NCBI GenBank assembly: GCA_029906195.1
Contig: JARWSJ010000002.1
Coordinates: 62,001 to 126,000 of the forward strand
Direction: 5' to 3'
Source: Chitinophagaceae bacterium 26-R-25
GTDB lineage: Bacteria; Bacteroidota; Bacteroidia; Chitinophagales; Chitinophagaceae
Length of the DNA: 64,000 nucleotides
Every line of letters starts with the position of its first letter. Position 1 is the stretch's first letter. The notes beneath the pieces were generated by a model that was not told where the DNA came from, ran no database searches, and worked only from the letters and a program-made list of their open reading frames with translations. Below, one piece after another: positions 25,835 through 34,241 of the stretch. The position numbers and the translations under genes are program-made.

Positions 25835-28037
25835 AATTTTCCTCCACCTCCACTTGCTTCTTATAAGCCTTTATAAACAGTGCTCCCAAATTCTTATACG
25901 GCGGAATGTAATCTTCAAACCTGCTTTTGGCTTCGCCGGAAAAACGTTTGGACAAGTCGCTCCACATGTTCATCCATTCGATGTTTTTGCCGTTGCGGAT
26001 GGTTTTGTTGATCTCTTCTAAAATAGGCTCATTCACGGTTCTTGTTCCCACTTGTTTGGAGGATATGATGTGCGCATCTTCACTGATTTCAAGCACTTCA
26101 TGCAAATTGTTATATCCGCCACAAGAGCCGAGGATCACAATTTTTGCCGAAGGCTGAATTTGCTCCAATGAATATTTTACGTGATAGCTGTGGCCACGGT
26201 GTATAAAAATAGTAGGGTGAATGTCTTTTGAATCGAGATATTCATCCAATGCTGCTTGTGCCTTTGCATCCGGATCATTTTCGCCATACAATGGTTTGTT
26301 GGCAAATATCCAAACAGGTTTGCCCTTGGTAGATTTGATCGTTACCCAGTTAGGATTTTCTGCGACGCTCCACTCAGGTCTTCCACGAAACAGGCTCATG
26401 AAGTTGGCGTAAGAATTTTGTCCGTCCTTATCCTCATCGCCATAAAAGAAAACCTGCTGAACAATGCGCCCGCTGTCATCCACCAAAGCGTTGTAATTGA
26501 CAGAGTAAATAGGAGGAATGCCCAGCTTTTGGGCAAGGTCAATATTCTTGCTGGTATCTGCAGATTCAAACAAAGTTTTTTCCAGCATATACACAACTTG
26601 TCCGTTCTTGTCATTGTTCCGCTGGCAACGGGTAAAGTTCCAGTTGGCTTCATCCAGCATCAACTTTGCCACTTGCTTATTTTTTTCGAAAATGCTGCTG
26701 TAACTGTCCGCTACATCCACAGCATCTTCCATGTTTTTTGCAGTAGCTGATTTTTCTAGTCCAAACATAAACGCCCGCATCAAAGAGGTCGCATTTTCCT
26801 GTGGCATCGATTTAAGAAAATCATTCAAAGTGTTATAGGCCGCGGCCATTTTGATGAATTTCCTGAAGTAATCTGCATTGACACTCAAAATCAGACTGTC
26901 GCCGCGTGGCACTTTCATTTTTTGAAATATGCGTTTGAAAACGCCGATATAACTGGAGGTGTAAATTTCTTCTTCGCCCAAAACGCACAAATAATAAAGC
27001 TCCTGCGCGCTTAGGGGGTCAAGCACTTTAAATCTTACAGGATCGGGGCTATCATGAAGGCCATTGATTTGAGAAATGAAAGTGTTCTTCGCTTTGCTCA
27101 CCATCATTTTTGTAAGTGCATCCATTTCCATCGGGGTGTCTTTTTGCGGTCCTATTACGCGGCCCACATAATCGATCCTCGTTTTTACCAGCAACTTATA
27201 ATAGCTGATGTCATTTTCTTTTTGCTTGTCAATGTCCTCGATGGTGATCTTGTTTTTTACCAGCATGTCGAGGAATGGAAAATACAGCTGCCCGCTTTTG
27301 CTTTTGGACAACATTACTATTGTCTGCACCAGCGAATCCGGATTTGCATGTATTCTTCCACTCAGCTTGTCGTGGGCGGAGGCGAAGTCATACAAACGCA
27401 TGGGGTCGTTGTGGGCAGCCACCGCGATCAAACTGTCGGTGAAAGGAAGATCAGTATTTGTTTTGAGTGTATTTAAAATTTCATCGGGATGGTTTGACAG
27501 GTATTTCCTGACGATGATGATCTTCGAAACCTGCGTGCCGGGATTTTCCGGCAGTATTGCAAAGCAATCGATCAATATTTTTCCAACGGCATAAATGTTA
27601 TTGTTTATCACCGGTTCAATGCTTTGGCCTTTTTCATCCAGTGCCATTCCCTGTTCAAATCCATTTACCAGCGCCGGCGCCATCGTGGCGGGAAAATCAC
27701 GCTTGCGATAATTTGTCACATAGCCTTTAACCATCGTTTCCAGGCCACGCAAATATTTAATTTTCGCGTTGTGCGAAAGCGTGGAGTCGAGTTCTATTGT
27801 TTTTTGCAGCTCATCTACTTTGTCAATAAGGGCGTACTCGATTTGCAGGTTTACGGTTTCATCCCGGGCAATCATGATAGTAGAATCAGTTTTCCCATCA
27901 AGTGAGTAGACTTTTCTCTGATATTTATCTATTCCATCGTGAAAAAGCACCCGTCGTTTGTCAACAGGGTAATTGTTCTGCGCATCTGCATTCTGCAATA
28001 ATGCCAGGCTGAGGGCCAGGGCGATTAATTTATTCAT
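25833..28037 (-). CDS. Exported protein with possible clan-CD (caspase/CHAT-like) C-terminal domain
   Basis: A 734-aa protein with a signal peptide (MNKLIALALSLALLQNADAQ). Residues ~20-560 are mainly helical with no family I recognise. The last ~130 residues look different: IFIHRGHS (His613-Gly-His) is followed about 25 residues later by IVILGSCGGYNN (Cys640). This is the His-Gly then Ser/Gly-Cys-Gly order after hydrophobic strands seen in clan-CD cysteine peptidases. If real, it would be an exported caspase/CHAT-like protease domain. This is inference from motif order only. It is monocistronic. Confidence 0.8.
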   Translation of the reverse strand: MNKLIALALSLALLQNADAQNNYPVDKRRVLFHDGIDKYQRKVYSLDGKTDSTIMIARDETVNLQIEYALIDKVDELQKTIELDSTLSHNAKIKYLRGLETMVKGYVTNYRKRDFPATMAPALVNGFEQGMALDEKGQSIEPVINNNIYAVGKILIDCFAILPENPGTQVSKIIIVRKYLSNHPDEILNTLKTNTDLPFTDSLIAVAAHNDPMRLYDFASAHDKLSGRIHANPDSLVQTIVMLSKSKSGQLYFPFLDMLVKNKITIEDIDKQKENDISYYKLLVKTRIDYVGRVIGPQKDTPMEMDALTKMMVSKAKNTFISQINGLHDSPDPVRFKVLDPLSAQELYYLCVLGEEEIYTSSYIGVFKRIFQKMKVPRGDSLILSVNADYFRKFIKMAAAYNTLNDFLKSMPQENATSLMRAFMFGLEKSATAKNMEDAVDVADSYSSIFEKNKQVAKLMLDEANWNFTRCQRNNDKNGQVVYMLEKTLFESADTSKNIDLAQKLGIPPIYSVNYNALVDDSGRIVQQVFFYGDEDKDGQNSYANFMSLFRGRPEWSVAENPNWVTIKSTKGKPVWIFANKPLYGENDPDAKAQAALDEYLDSKDIHPTIFIHRGHSYHVKYSLEQIQPSAKIVILGSCGGYNNLHEVLEISEDAHIISSKQVGTRTVNEPILEEINKTIRNGKNIEWMNMWSDLSKRFSGEAKSRFEDYIPPYKNLGALFIKAYKKQVEVEEN

Positions 28038-28175
28038 AACTAACGGGTTCCAATTATCAGCAAAAATACTATCAATAAATATACCTGCCTTAACATTAAG
28101 GTAATACAGGCCCGATTTGCCTGTAGCTTAACAATTTCATAATCGAATTCGTAATTTATGCATTATGGCGTAAAT

Positions 28176-28183
28176 TAACTTTG
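28176..28183 (+). promoter_or_regulatory. -7 promoter box of the two-component operon
   Basis: TAACTTTG matches TAnnTTTG and lies 17 bp before the response regulator ATG. Confidence 0.65.
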
Positions 28184-28200
28184 CGTAAACAAATTGTTAA

Positions 28201-28893
28201 ATGGAATCTAAAGGAAAAAAGGTACTGATAGCTGATGACGAGCCGGATATATTGGAAATCATTGGATATAATCTGGAAGGGGAAGGCTACAACGTGTACA
28301 CCGCGAAGGATGGAGATGATGCCCTGAATAAAGCGAAACTGGTTAAACCGGACCTTATTATTCTTGACATCATGATGCCCAAGAAAACAGGCGTGGAAGT
28401 GTGTGAAATTTTGAGGTCACAGCCAAACTTTAAAGAAACACTGATCATTTTCCTTACAGCCCTGAGCGACGAATCTTCGCAGGTAAAAGGCTTTGACAAA
28501 GGTGCCGACGACTATGTGAACAAACCGATAAGCCCGAAATTATTGTTGAGTAGGGTAAATGCTCTCTTCAGAAGAGTAAACAAACCTTCAGATGAAAATG
28601 GCAGCGGCGTTTTGACGATTGACAAAATTGTAATTGATCCGGTGAGGTTTATAGTAAAAGTGGGTGACGAGGAAATTACATTGGCAAAGAAAGAATTTGA
28701 ACTGCTGTATCTCCTCGCTTCAAAACCAGGAAGAGTTTTCTTAAGGAACGAAATATTGAACCAGATATGGGGCAATGAAGTTATTGTTGGTGACCGAACC
28801 ATCGACGTACACATCAGAAAAGTCCGCCAGAAACTGGGTCTGGATTGTATAACCACCGTGAAAGGTGTAGGGTACAAGTTTGATCTTCAATAA
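28201..28893 (+). CDS. OmpR/PhoB-family response regulator
   Basis: A 230-aa DNA-binding regulator. The receiver domain has the acidic pocket Asp12-Asp13, phosphoacceptor Asp56 (LIILDIMMP), Thr86 and Lys108 (DYVNKPI). The C-terminal winged helix (ITLAKKEFELLYLLASKPG; VGDRTIDVHIRKVRQKL; TVKGVGYKF) binds DNA. It is paired with the sensor kinase just downstream. Its targets are unknown; the pair resembles PhoB/PhoR- or WalR-like systems widespread in Bacteroidota. Confidence 0.95.
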   Translation: MESKGKKVLIADDEPDILEIIGYNLEGEGYNVYTAKDGDDALNKAKLVKPDLIILDIMMPKKTGVEVCEILRSQPNFKETLIIFLTALSDESSQVKGFDKGADDYVNKPISPKLLLSRVNALFRRVNKPSDENGSGVLTIDKIVIDPVRFIVKVGDEEITLAKKEFELLYLLASKPGRVFLRNEILNQIWGNEVIVGDRTIDVHIRKVRQKLGLDCITTVKGVGYKFDLQ

Positions 28894-28903
28894 ATTACTT
28901 ATC

Positions 28904-28990
28904 AAAGTAAAAAGTAAAAATTAAAAAGTCAAAAAAGGCACAACACACGGAGCCTTTCTTTTTGATTTTTTACTTTTGAATTTTTACTTT
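28904..28990. repeat. Inverted word cassette, AAAGTAAAAATT family, between RR and HK
   Basis: The left arm (28904-28937) has AAAGTAAAAAGTAAAAATT words. The right arm (28959-28990) is the reverse complement and contains TACTTTTG, which doubles as a -7 box. A smaller hairpin, AAAAGGC...GCCTTT, is inside. A second cassette of this family is at 48286-48353. Confidence 0.8.
28971..28978 (+). promoter_or_regulatory. -7-like box inside a repeat arm, before the kinase gene
   Basis: TACTTTTG matches TAnnTTTG and ends 18 bp before the kinase ATG. It is part of the right cassette arm. Confidence 0.5.
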
Positions 28991-28996
28991 CTATAC

Positions 28997-30049
28997 ATGT
29001 CTGTTGCAAAAAATTTATCCCCCCGGCAAATAGCTGCTATCAACGCGGCCTCTATATCAATATTGGTGGCAATTGCCAACTTCATTTTTATTGGTAATTG
29101 GTGGGTGGCTTTGCTCACCCTGATTATACTTTATACAGTCGCGTATTTTCTCATACTGTTTTTTTTGCAGCAGTTCATTTACCGGAGGATCAAGCTGATT
29201 TACAAATTCATTTACGAAACGAAGGCAAGCAAAAAGGAAGAGGTTTATTACAAATACATTATTCCTCACAAAAGCATTGACGAAGTAAGTGAAGATGTGG
29301 AGAAATGGGCGGCGCAAAAAAGCGATGAAATTGAAATTCTCAAGAAAAATGAAGCTTACAGGAAGGAGTTTTTGCAAAACCTGGCCCATGAATTCAAAAC
29401 TCCCATTTTTGCTATCCAGGGCTACGTAGATACGCTTTTAGATGGAGCGATGGAGAACGCCGATGTTAGAAAAAGATTCCTGGAAAATACAGCCCGCAAC
29501 GTTGAACGTCTTGTTCACCTGATGAACGACCTTGATGAAATTTCCAAACTGGAAAGAGGAGAGCAGATCTTATACAAACAAAACTTTGTTATACAGGATC
29601 TTATAAAGGAGATCTACGAGTCTCTGTCGATCAAACTGACCGAAAAGCAAATCCGCACCAGCATTAAAAAAGGCTGTGAAGCGCCAATAACCGTTTTTGC
29701 GGATAAAGAAAAAGTAAGGCAGGTGCTTATTAACCTCATTGACAATGCCCGTAAATACGGAAAAATTGAGGGCAACATAGTTGCCAGCGTTTACAAGACT
29801 GAGGGCGACAGAATTTTGGTGGAAATTAGTGACGATGGAATAGGCATTGAAAAAGAACATTTGCCACGCATTTTTGAAAGATTTTACCGCACCGATAAAG
29901 GTCGCAGCCGCGACAAAGGAGGGGCCGGCCTCGGCCTCGCTATTTGCAAACATATTATCGAAGCTCACGGACAGGCCATGCACGTACGCAGCACGCCGGA
30001 TGTGGGAACGACGATAGGCTTTACACTGGAAAAGAAGAAAGACTTGTAA
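28997..30049 (+). CDS. Sensor histidine kinase
   Basis: About 350 aa from the ATG at 28997. A TTG at 28976 would read repeat-arm sequence (MNFYFLY) and is rejected. Two adjacent membrane helices (residues ~12-62) have a very short loop, so there is little or no periplasmic sensor. The HisKA box is FLQNLAHEFKTP with His131. The ATPase domain has the N box LINLIDNARKYG, the G1 box EISDDGIGI, FERFYRTD and GGAGLGLAICKHI. It should phosphorylate the regulator encoded just upstream. Confidence 0.94.
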   Translation: MSVAKNLSPRQIAAINAASISILVAIANFIFIGNWWVALLTLIILYTVAYFLILFFLQQFIYRRIKLIYKFIYETKASKKEEVYYKYIIPHKSIDEVSEDVEKWAAQKSDEIEILKKNEAYRKEFLQNLAHEFKTPIFAIQGYVDTLLDGAMENADVRKRFLENTARNVERLVHLMNDLDEISKLERGEQILYKQNFVIQDLIKEIYESLSIKLTEKQIRTSIKKGCEAPITVFADKEKVRQVLINLIDNARKYGKIEGNIVASVYKTEGDRILVEISDDGIGIEKEHLPRIFERFYRTDKGRSRDKGGAGLGLAICKHIIEAHGQAMHVRSTPDVGTTIGFTLEKKKDL

Positions 30050-30050
30050 T

Positions 30051-30181
30051 TAATTGAAAATTGACGTTGAAAGTTGAAAATGGTGGCAGGTAGCCAGTTT
30101 CCGGTGACCAGTGTTGATTGTTGAATCATTTCATGAAAAATGCACCATCAAGCCTGGCTACTGGTAACCGGCTGCTGGCAT
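30051..30181. repeat. Word cassette: TTGAAAG half-arm plus CCAGTAGCCGGT inverted pair
   Basis: TTGAAAA/TTGAAAG words (30051-30081) directly follow the kinase stop. A CCAGT-word arm (30083-30111) and its inverted partner (30153-30181) come next. Confidence 0.75.
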
Positions 30182-30188
30182 CCGCGAA

Positions 30189-30220
30189 ATAAAAAAACCG
30201 CTTCATAGACATGAAGCGGA
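30189..30220 (-). terminator. Minus-strand terminator without an annotated gene upstream
   Basis: On the minus strand: stem CCGCTTCAT/ATGAAGCGG with a GTCT loop, then seven T. No minus-strand protein gene feeds into it (see the candidate small RNA). Confidence 0.75.
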
Positions 30221-30290
30221 AACTGCATGAGAAAATTCTATTCTTTGCTCAATTAAAACCATTTGATTAACACAACAAGTAAATTAGAGC
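30189..30290 (-). ncRNA. Candidate small RNA, about 100 nt
   Basis: A minus-strand -7 box TACTTTTG (plus-strand 30295-30302) lies about 70 bp upstream of the minus-strand terminator at 30189-30220. Together they would give a ~100-nt transcript with no open reading frame of note. No match to a known RNA family is claimed. Confidence 0.35.
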
Positions 30291-30375
30291 AGTACAAAAG
30301 TATCCCGCCATTATTACCTAATAATTACGAGAACATTACGCAATGATTAAATTGGTGAGGAACGGAATTTGCATG

Positions 30376-30468
30376 TAATGGTCAATGGTGAATCGTGAAT
30401 CCAGGGTTGTTGGTTACCTGATTAATGAGACAATCACAGTACGATCCATTCACGATTCATCATTCATG
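30376..30468. repeat. Inverted repeat cassette, GGTGAATCGTGAATC family
   Basis: The left arm AATGGTGAATCGTGAATC (to 30402) is mirrored by GATTCACGATTCATCATT-like sequence at 30442-30468. The rest of the 30221-30649 gap is AT-rich; no protein gene is seen. Confidence 0.75.
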
Positions 30469-30649
30469 TTCTCGCGTACTTCAAATACTTCATTTCCAAT
30501 ATTCTGACCCATTCTTTCAAAATAATTAAACTCTTAAGTCATTAGTTTGTTTAGATTGTTCTACTCATTCACAGGTTAGTTCCCTCCCTTAGAAGGCTCA
30601 GTCCCCATAACTACTTGATATTATTTCTAAAAATTTAAAAAACAACGTC

Positions 30650-31867
30650 ATGGCATTTAGTCTTCTCGATTCTGTAAAAAACTATTTCCACAGCGACTTT
30701 ATCAGTAAAGCAGCTGGGCTGTTGGGAGAAAACAATGTTGCGGTTAGCAAGGCTGTAAATGCAGGTATACCTGCGGTTCTAGCCGGCATTATAGGCAATG
30801 CGCAGGCCGATGGCGGCAGCAACCTATTGAATGCGGCCAAACAAGCGGCAGCTTCTGGCATGCCGGAGGCTCCCGAAAATCTTTTCTCTGGCGCCGGAAG
30901 CAGTTTGCTTAACACCGGTTCTTCATTCATATCCAGCATATTTGGTAATAACAGCGGCGTGATCGGAAACCTGATCTCCAATTTTTCCGGCATAAAATCA
31001 TCTACCGCGACCACCATTCTGAGTGCCATTGCTCCAATAGCATTGGGGTTTATTGGTAGGGAAGCAACGAGTAATAATTTATCAGCCAGCGGTCTTACAA
31101 ATTGGCTCGGTTCGCAAAAACAGGATATTTTAAATGCACTACCTGCGGGGTTCACACTTCCAACGCTGGGTAAAACGATGCGACCGGCAGACACCACTTA
31201 CAATGCAAGTTTACCACCCGCTGAAAAACCCGGCACCAACTGGTTGCTGTGGTTATTGATTGCGATTGTGTTGATTGCATTGCTATGGTATTTGATGCGT
31301 AGTTGCAACAAAAATGTGCCTCCACCACCGCCTGCAGATACAACCAATGTTATGAAGCAGGATACGACAACTGTAAGCGCAGTGCCGCCAGCAGCTCCCG
31401 CTCGTGAATCACTAAAAGTAAAGCTGCCTGATGGCACAGAGCTGGACGCCTGGAAGGGAGGTATAGAAGACAAACTGGTAGCCTTCCTGAATGATCCGAA
31501 TGCAAAGGCGGGCAAAGATGTTTGGTTCGATTTTGACGATTTGAATTTTGAAACAGGAAGCGCCAAAATTACTCCTGAAAGCCAAAAACAGATCAACAAT
31601 ATCGCGGCTATTTTGAAAGCCTATCCAAAAGTAAAAATCAAAATAGGCGGCTATACCGACAAAACAGGAGACAGTTCAGCGAACATGAAATTGTCAACTG
31701 ACAGAGCGAAATCAACTTCAGATGCCATTAAGGCCGCGGGTGCAAAAGGTGCCCAGCTGCTGGGTGGAGAAGGCTATGGTTCAATGTATGCAAAAGCCGC
31801 TGCTGATGCTTCTGACGAAGAAAGAAAGATGGATAGACACATATCTGTAAGTGTAAGGGAAAAATAG
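30650..31867 (+). CDS. DUF937 / OmpA-family protein
   Basis: A 405-aa protein. The N-terminal ~170 residues match the DUF937 pattern (LLDSVKNYFHSDFISKAAGLLG; VSKAVNAGIPAVLAGIIG). A single membrane helix (NWLLWLLIAIVLIALLWYLM) lies near residue 208, followed by a Pro-rich linker (NVPPPPPADTT). The C-terminal OmpA domain (LNFETGSAKITPESQKQI; VKIKIGGYTDKTG; KLSTDRAKSTSDAI) should bind peptidoglycan. The topology suggests an inner-membrane anchor with a periplasmic OmpA domain. The DUF937 part has no known function. Confidence 0.9.
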   Translation: MAFSLLDSVKNYFHSDFISKAAGLLGENNVAVSKAVNAGIPAVLAGIIGNAQADGGSNLLNAAKQAAASGMPEAPENLFSGAGSSLLNTGSSFISSIFGNNSGVIGNLISNFSGIKSSTATTILSAIAPIALGFIGREATSNNLSASGLTNWLGSQKQDILNALPAGFTLPTLGKTMRPADTTYNASLPPAEKPGTNWLLWLLIAIVLIALLWYLMRSCNKNVPPPPPADTTNVMKQDTTTVSAVPPAAPARESLKVKLPDGTELDAWKGGIEDKLVAFLNDPNAKAGKDVWFDFDDLNFETGSAKITPESQKQINNIAAILKAYPKVKIKIGGYTDKTGDSSANMKLSTDRAKSTSDAIKAAGAKGAQLLGGEGYGSMYAKAAADASDEERKMDRHISVSVREK

Positions 31868-31886
31868 AAAAGTGATATAGGAGATT

Positions 31887-31932
31887 GGAGGTATGAAGTA
31901 GGATGTGTAAAAACTTCCTTCTTCATACCTTC
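31887..31932. repeat. Short inverted repeat AGGTATGAAG between convergent genes
   Basis: GGAGGTATGAAGTAGGA is mirrored by TTCTTCATACCTTC around a ~16-bp centre. It fills most of the 75-bp gap and may serve as a bidirectional terminator. Confidence 0.65.
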
Positions 31933-31942
31933 TATTTTATCG

Positions 31943-32587
31943 TTAGGCCTTTAGCAATTTAAAAGCGTGTGTCCAGCTATTCTTCAAAAAGCCGGGAATG
32001 CACCATAACATACATAGTGGCTCAATGGCACGGGCAGCTTCGATTTTACCCATATCTTCAGTTTCCCAGCCAAATGCCGTAAGAATATCGGTCACCGTTT
32101 TTTTTGCACCGTCGTCATTACCACAAATAAACATTGATGGCTTTGTGTCAAATGAAGGCTTGTACATAAGGCTATTTCCCACTGAGTTGAAGGCTTTTAC
32201 CACAAACGCATCGGGAATTTTCTTTTGTATGATTTCCGATAAAGATTGATCCATCGTCGTAAAATACTTCAGTACACCGTTTGCCGGCGGTTGTTTAGCG
32301 ATAGGATTGGTAGTGTCGATTACTGTTTTGCCGCTAAAATTTTTTGCACCGGCCAAATCAATAACAGCCTCTGCCGCATCGCCTGATACACAAAGAGCCA
32401 GTAGTTCGCCATAAGCGGCGGCCACTTCAAAAGTATCGACCTTGATGCGTGGGTTGTTGCTTATAAAATCTTTTACTTCATTTTTGTGTGGATGATGGGT
32501 TCCCAGTATGGTAGAATGCCCCTCTGCAGTAAAAGCTTTCGCAAGTGTTTGGCCCACTTCTCCCGAGCCTAAAATACCGACTTTCAT
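31943..32587 (-). CDS. NAD(P)-binding oxidoreductase, F420-dependent-reductase family
   Basis: A 214-aa cytoplasmic protein with the N-terminal dinucleotide motif GILGSGEVGQTLA, then STILGTHHP at the position that contacts the NADP phosphate. KTVIDTTNPIA and VVKAFNSVGNSLMY are typical of the F420:NADP oxidoreductase-like Rossmann family. In organisms without F420 the true cofactor and substrate are unknown. It is convergent with the OmpA gene. Confidence 0.88.
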   Translation of the reverse strand: MKVGILGSGEVGQTLAKAFTAEGHSTILGTHHPHKNEVKDFISNNPRIKVDTFEVAAAYGELLALCVSGDAAEAVIDLAGAKNFSGKTVIDTTNPIAKQPPANGVLKYFTTMDQSLSEIIQKKIPDAFVVKAFNSVGNSLMYKPSFDTKPSMFICGNDDGAKKTVTDILTAFGWETEDMGKIEAARAIEPLCMLWCIPGFLKNSWTHAFKLLKA

Positions 32588-32649
32588 ATGTTAAAATTGA
32601 GCTGTTTACAGTTGATAATTACAACATTTGAGAAGAGGGTTTGGTTGCT

Positions 32650-32783
32650 TTAGTTGTTAGTTGATAGTTGTTAGTTGTTAGACTTTAGGTTTAATATTTC
32701 GCATAAAATAACGACTGGTTTAGTTTAATTTTTGAAAATCTGCTTATAAAGGCTAACAACCAACAACTATCAACCAACAACTT
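32650..32783. repeat. Inverted word cassette, TTAGTTG family, before ruvB
   Basis: The left arm 32650-32681 (TTAGTTGTTAGTTGATAG-type words) and right arm 32753-32783 flank a ~70-bp centre. The centre aligns with that of the 40636-40759 cassette (shared ATAAAAT, GGTT, TAATT, GAAAA, TAAAG in order). The right arm ends 1-2 bp before the ruvB -7 box. Confidence 0.85.
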
Positions 32784-32784
32784 C

Positions 32785-32792
32785 TATATTTG
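32785..32792 (+). promoter_or_regulatory. -7 promoter box of ruvB, leaderless configuration
   Basis: TATATTTG matches TAnnTTTG and ends 5 bp before the ruvB ATG. The -33 region would fall inside the repeat arm. Confidence 0.65.
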
Positions 32793-32797
32793 CATCA

Positions 32798-33829
32798 ATG
32801 TCAAATCCCATTTTAAATAACGATAAATCGCAATTATCTGCTGCTGAGAAGGAGTTTGAGAATAATATAAGGCCGAAGCAGATTGCCGAGTTTTCGGGTC
32901 AGCCGCAGGCCATTGAAAATCTTAAGATCTTCATTAAAGCTGCCAAAATACGCGGAGAGGCATTGGACCACGTTTTATTTCACGGTCCGCCGGGATTAGG
33001 TAAAACGACCTTGTCGAGAATTGTGGCGAATGAACTGGGTGTGAACATTAAAGAAACATCCGGACCGGTTATTGAAAAGCCGGGTGATCTTGCCGGATTA
33101 CTGACCAACCTTGAGCCAAACGATGTGTTATTTATTGATGAAATACATCGACTAAGCACTGTCGTTGAAGAATACTTATATGCAGCAATGGAAGATTATC
33201 GCATCGATATCATGATCGATAGTGGTCCCAATGCAAGAAGCATACAACTTTCATTGAATCCGTTTACATTAATTGGTGCCACTACGAGAAGTGGTTTGCT
33301 GACTGCGCCGCTGCTATCAAGGTTCGCCATAAAATCAAGACTTGAATATTACAATGCTGCTACGCTTAAAAAAATTATTGAGCGTGCTGCAGGCATTTTG
33401 AATACTGCCATCACATCTGATGCAGCCGGTGAAATAGCACGCAGAAGCCGTGGTACGCCTCGTATTGCCAATGGTTTGCTTCGTCGTGTGCGTGACTTTG
33501 CGCAAGTATTAAATGACGGGCAAATTGACCTGGGCATTACGCAACATGCATTGAAAGCATTGAATGTAGATGAATACGGATTGGATGACATGGACAATCG
33601 CATCCTCAACACGATCATTGAGAAATTCAAGGGCGGTCCTGTTGGCATTTCCACCATTGCTACTGCAGTTGGTGAAGAACCCGGCACACTTGAAGAAGTG
33701 TACGAACCATTCTTAATCCAGGAAGGCTTTATTCAACGCACTCCCCGCGGCCGCGAAGTAACCGCCAAAGCGTATGAGCATCTGGGTAAGAAACCCGCGA
33801 GAGGTGCGAATGATCAGCTTTTGTTTTAA
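32798..33829 (+). CDS. ruvB: Holliday junction branch-migration helicase RuvB
   Basis: A 343-aa AAA+ motor that drives branch migration with RuvA. Walker A is [10 protein letters not shown] at 63-72, Walker B is LFIDEIHRL at 111-119, sensor I is LIGATTRSG, and the arginine-finger region is LLSRF. The C-terminal winged helix has EPYLIQ-like [16 protein letters not shown]. The length is normal. No ruvA or ruvC is adjacent. Confidence 0.97.
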   Translation: MSNPILNNDKSQLSAAEKEFENNIRPKQIAEFSGQPQAIENLKIFIKAAKIRGEALDHVLFHGPPGLGKTTLSRIVANELGVNIKETSGPVIEKPGDLAGLLTNLEPNDVLFIDEIHRLSTVVEEYLYAAMEDYRIDIMIDSGPNARSIQLSLNPFTLIGATTRSGLLTAPLLSRFAIKSRLEYYNAATLKKIIERAAGILNTAITSDAAGEIARRSRGTPRIANGLLRRVRDFAQVLNDGQIDLGITQHALKALNVDEYGLDDMDNRILNTIIEKFKGGPVGISTIATAVGEEPGTLEEVYEPFLIQEGFIQRTPRGREVTAKAYEHLGKKPARGANDQLLF

Positions 33830-33883
33830 TGTTTTTTGCTAACGATAACATCGAATACTCATGAAACGCTTCGCGTTTCTTTT

Positions 33884-34061
33884 TTACCACGGAGGAAAGG
33901 AGGTTTTTTTCACAGAGGAATGGAGGATTTACTTTATAAAAAATAACTAAAAGGAGAACTCGAAATAGTTCTCCTTTTCTTTGTCTCATATAAGTTGCTG
34001 TCTATTTAGCAGCTCTCCTTTCCTCTGTGAAAAAAACTCCGTGCACTCTGTGGTTAAAAAA
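33884..34061. repeat. Inverted repeat cassette, ACCACGGAGGAAAGGAGG family
   Basis: The left arm TTTACCACGGAGGAAAGGAGG...CACAGAGGAATGGAGG (33884-33930) is mirrored at 34013-34061 (CTCCTTTCCTCTGTGAAAAAAACTCC...). A ruvB terminator sits in the centre. The 33830-34241 gap holds no gene. Confidence 0.8.
33947..33982 (+). terminator. Terminator of ruvB
   Basis: Stem AAAAGGAGAACT/AGTTCTCCTTTT with a short loop, then TTTG. It is nearly symmetrical and could act in both directions. Confidence 0.8.
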
Positions 34062-34228
34062 CTTCTGCACCCGCGTTATGTTAAAATCTACCTTTTTTCT
34101 GTTGATTCTTTTCCCCGCACATATAACACTCAAATTTTTACGAACTGATTTTTAGAAGTTTATACAATCAGGGAATCATTTTTTTGCAAAAGCAGCGATA
34201 ACATTAACAAAACTGATTAATTGTCGAA

Positions 34229-34234
34229 AAGGAG
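34229..34234 (+). promoter_or_regulatory. Strong Shine-Dalgarno site of the amylase gene
   Basis: AAGGAG lies 7 bp before the ATG at 34242. Such a clear site is unusual beside the other genes here and fixes the start; a TTG at 34221 would lie upstream of it. Confidence 0.75.
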
Positions 34235-34241
34235 ATTTCTT

